Positions 5,600 to 7,093 of a DNA stretch of 7,093 bases are shown piece after piece. Source of the DNA: Deinococcus sp. (GTDB taxonomy: Bacteria; Deinococcota; Deinococci; Deinococcales; Deinococcaceae); contig NZ_JANYGJ010000173.1 of assembly GCF_025362455.1 (NCBI RefSeq), positions 1 to 7,093 on the forward strand, given 5' to 3'. Every line of letters starts with the position of its first letter. The first letter of the stretch is position 1. A program made the position numbers and the translations under genes. The notes under the pieces were generated by a model. The model was not told the origin of the DNA and made no database searches. It saw only the letters and a program-made list of their open reading frames with translations.

Positions 5600-6914
5600 G
5601 TACGGTAGCTGACTGCTCCGCCTGAACCTCTGTTCTATCCAGTTTCTTGAACAGCCCGACACTCAGCAGCAACACGCCCGCCGTGACCGTCCAGGCCACG
5701 CGAACCGAGGTCTGTTCGGCCAGCACGCCCAGCCCCAGGTTGCCGAGCGTCACGCCGATAAAAAAGGCCACCGACAGCACCGAAAGCATCAGTGAGCGGC
5801 GCTCTGAAGGGATGCGCTCGTTGTACAGGGCCGTCAGCGACGACATGGGCACGGTACGCACGAGGTAGAGGAGCCACAGCAGCCCCGCCGCCGCCCACAC
5901 CGACCCGGACCAGGCCAGCAGCAACAGCGCGAGGGCCTGTGCGCCCTGGCTCAGCCGCCCCAGCCAGTCGAGGCGGCCCCCCAGCCCGGCCAGAGTGCGG
6001 GCGGCCACGAGATTGCCCACCATTCCAGCCAGAAAGCACCCGCCGAGGACACCGCCGAACACCAGGGTGTTCGTTCGCCCCAGGCCGAGCTGGTCGGCGA
6101 AAAACGGCTGCCAGAAGGTCTGGCAGGCCGCCACGACCACGCCGCCCAGCGCTTCGAGGAGCAGCAGGCGCGGCAGCAGCGAATCACGGCGAACCGAATG
6201 GGCCGCTTCCTTCAGCGCGGTGGGTAAGCTGGACAGACCCGCTCGCAGCGCGGGCACCACGTTGGTTTGGGGGTGGTCGGTTTGGGGGTGGGCGGTTTGA
6301 GGGCGCTCCGGGTCGTGGATTCGGGTCCAGATCAGCGCCAGCGTGAGCAGATTGACCAGGAGCGAGGCCGCGATCACCACGCTCATCGGGTCGCCGCCAA
6401 GCTTCAGGCCGCGCCACAGCACCGGCAGGGCCGCTCCGGCCAGCGGGCCGAGGCCCAGCGCCAGCAATTCGGTGGTATTCAGGCGGGCCAGGCGCGGCTG
6501 CAAGTCGGCGTCCGGGGCCAGGGCGCGTACCCGGTCCACGAACCAGGCGTCCAGCGCCCCCGAACTGAGGGCACGGGCCAAACCGCCGAGGACCGCGTAA
6601 AGCACAAAGCCCGGCAGTGAGGCCGAGACGAGCAGCGCCCCGGTGCTGAGCGCCAGGAGCGCCGCGCCGCCCAGGGCCGCCCGTTTGCGCCCGGCCCGGT
6701 CGGCCAGGTTGCCGGTGGGCAGCTCGAACAGGGCGGCGGTGGCGCTTTGCACGGCGCCGTACAGCCCGATTTCCGCCAGACTGAGGCCCCGCGCCTGGGC
6801 ATACAGCACCATCACCGCGCCGGGCAGGATCACGCCGAACCAGTGGCAAAAGACCACCGCGCTGTACGCCCGCTCCAGCCGAGTCAGCGAGAAAGACACG
6901 TCGTCACGCACCAC
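5589..6914 (-). CDS. Major facilitator superfamily transporter, substrate unknown
   Basis: This is a 441-aa polytopic membrane protein with about 12 hydrophobic segments in two halves, the normal MFS size and fold. The conserved loop between segments 2 and 3 reads GNLADRAGRKR (residues 68-78), the canonical GxxxDRxGRR/K motif of proton-coupled MFS transporters. A second-half segment with MSSLTALYNERIPSERRSLMLSV resembles the matching loop of efflux-type members. The central loop between the halves carries three PQT repeats (PQTAH, PQTDH, PQTNV, residues 205-219). The start is uncertain: GTG at 6914 is followed directly by a second GTG at 6911. A TAGGTT element just upstream would suit a leaderless start at the second one. 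A drug or metabolite exporter is the likeliest role by family, but nothing identifies the substrate. Its opposite orientation and own control region argue against membership in the sulfur operon. Confidence 0.85.
   Translation of the reverse strand: MVRDDVSFSLTRLERAYSAVVFCHWFGVILPGAVMVLYAQARGLSLAEIGLYGAVQSATAALFELPTGNLADRAGRKRAALGGAALLALSTGALLVSASLPGFVLYAVLGGLARALSSGALDAWFVDRVRALAPDADLQPRLARLNTTELLALGLGPLAGAALPVLWRGLKLGGDPMSVVIAASLLVNLLTLALIWTRIHDPERPQTAHPQTDHPQTNVVPALRAGLSSLPTALKEAAHSVRRDSLLPRLLLLEALGGVVVAACQTFWQPFFADQLGLGRTNTLVFGGVLGGCFLAGMVGNLVAARTLAGLGGRLDWLGRLSQGAQALALLLLAWSGSVWAAAGLLWLLYLVRTVPMSSLTALYNERIPSERRSLMLSVLSVAFFIGVTLGNLGLGVLAEQTSVRVAWTVTAGVLLLSVGLFKKLDRTEVQAEQSATVQKP
6264..6304. 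repeat. 15-bp tandem repeat, 2.7 copies, inside the MFS gene
   Basis: GGTTTGGGGGTGGTC (6264-6278) is followed by GGTTTGGGGGTGGGC (6279-6293) and a partial GGTTTGAGGGC (6294-6304). On the coding strand it yields the pentapeptides PQTAH, PQTDH and PQTNV in the central loop of the transporter. The + strand carries four G-runs of at least three, with loops of 10, 1 and 8 nt, so a G-quadruplex is possible. Confidence 0.9.
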
Positions 6915-6928
6915 CAGAACCTAAGCAC

Positions 6929-6935
6929 TAGGCTA
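6929..6935. promoter_or_regulatory. Candidate symmetrical -10 element between divergent genes
   Basis: TAGGCTA reads as a TANNNT -10 hexamer on both strands (TAGGCT at 6929-6934 on +, TAGCCT at 6935-6930 on -). On the + strand it ends 7 nt before the ATG at 6942, a spacing typical of leaderless Deinococcus transcripts. A further - strand TANNNT (TAGGTT, 6923-6918) ends 6 nt before the second GTG of the MFS gene. No clear -35 hexamers are visible. Confidence 0.4.
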
Positions 6936-6941
6936 CCGGAG

Positions 6942-7093
6942 ATGACAGAGCCAGATTCCGGTAGCTCGCCCGCTCCGGCCCAGACCGTGACCGATCCGCG
7001 CCTGGCCGCGCTCCTGATCGACCCCGCAGCCCGAAGATTCTACGAGCCGTTTCTGGGCCGGAGCCTGAGCGTAAAGGCGGCGGCCCTTGAAGT
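6942..7093 (+). CDS. 5' end of an unidentified protein, possibly a helix-turn-helix regulator (cut by window end)
   Basis: An open frame starts at ATG 6942 and stays open for 50 codons to the window end. It begins MTEPDSGSSPAPAQTVTDPR and continues with LAALLIDPAARRFYEPFLG and RSLSVKAAALE. The first 15 or so residues look disordered. The rest resembles the first helices of winged-helix/ArsR-like regulators, where a phrase of the type 'pFLgr.lSvkeAA..lgv' leads into the DNA-binding helix. That resemblance is weak and the recognition helix is not in the window. GGAG lies directly against the ATG, too close for a normal ribosome-binding site, so the start may be leaderless. A GTG at 6987 is an alternative start. 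It is divergent from the MFS gene with only 27 nt between them. If it is a regulator, the MFS gene is its natural candidate target. Confidence 0.5.
   Translation, partial: MTEPDSGSSPAPAQTVTDPRLAALLIDPAARRFYEPFLGRSLSVKAAALE

Noticed and set aside
1..7093. CRISPR array, insertion sequence, tRNA or prophage signature
   Set aside because: No spaced repeat array, transposase, terminal inverted repeats, tRNA cloverleaf or attachment site was found on either strand.

Overview
This high-GC window looks like chromosomal DNA from a Deinococcus-type bacterium. That assignment is an inference. It rests on GC-rich codon use, on the protein style, and on an apparently leaderless start preceded by a TANNNT -10 element, a pattern common in Deinococcus. 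No rRNA or other marker gene is present to confirm it.

Layout. Positions 1-2517 carry three sulfate-activation and reduction genes on the + strand. They are the 3' part of cysC (APS kinase, truncated by the window edge), cysH (a four-cysteine, iron-sulfur type APS/PAPS reductase) and sat (single-chain zinc-type ATP sulfurylase). cysC and cysH overlap by ATGA. A 146-nt gap precedes sat. A 285-nt non-coding gap (2518-2802) follows sat and leads to a tightly packed ABC importer operon of the sulfonate/taurine/nitrate family: ssuA-like binding protein, ssuC-like permease, ssuB-like ATPase. These three genes are also joined by ATGA overlaps. The importer ends at a hairpin (about 5569-5599) that can serve both strands. 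A convergent MFS efflux-type gene (5589-6914, - strand) finishes inside that hairpin. At the right edge a divergent + strand gene begins at 6942, only 27 nt from the MFS start, and runs off the window. Its first 50 residues hint at a helix-turn-helix regulator.

How the genes work together. The importer would bring in an oxidised sulfur compound (sulfonate, or possibly sulfate). Sat makes APS, CysC can make PAPS, and CysH reduces APS and/or PAPS to sulfite. No sulfite reductase, no sulfonate monooxygenase (SsuD/TauD) and no classical CysPTWA sulfate importer lies in the window. From memory, Streptomyces coelicolor also has an Ssu-type ABC set beside cysH-cysC-cysDN, so the pairing is not unique. 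The real substrate is the main functional question.

The sequence does not show an undescribed system. The most unusual points are a roughly 65-residue N-terminal extension on the ATPase backed by a strong ribosome-binding site, a CysH active-site tail ending ECGLW rather than ECGLH, a symmetrical TAGGCTA element between the divergent genes, and a 15-bp tandem repeat with G-quadruplex potential inside the MFS gene.
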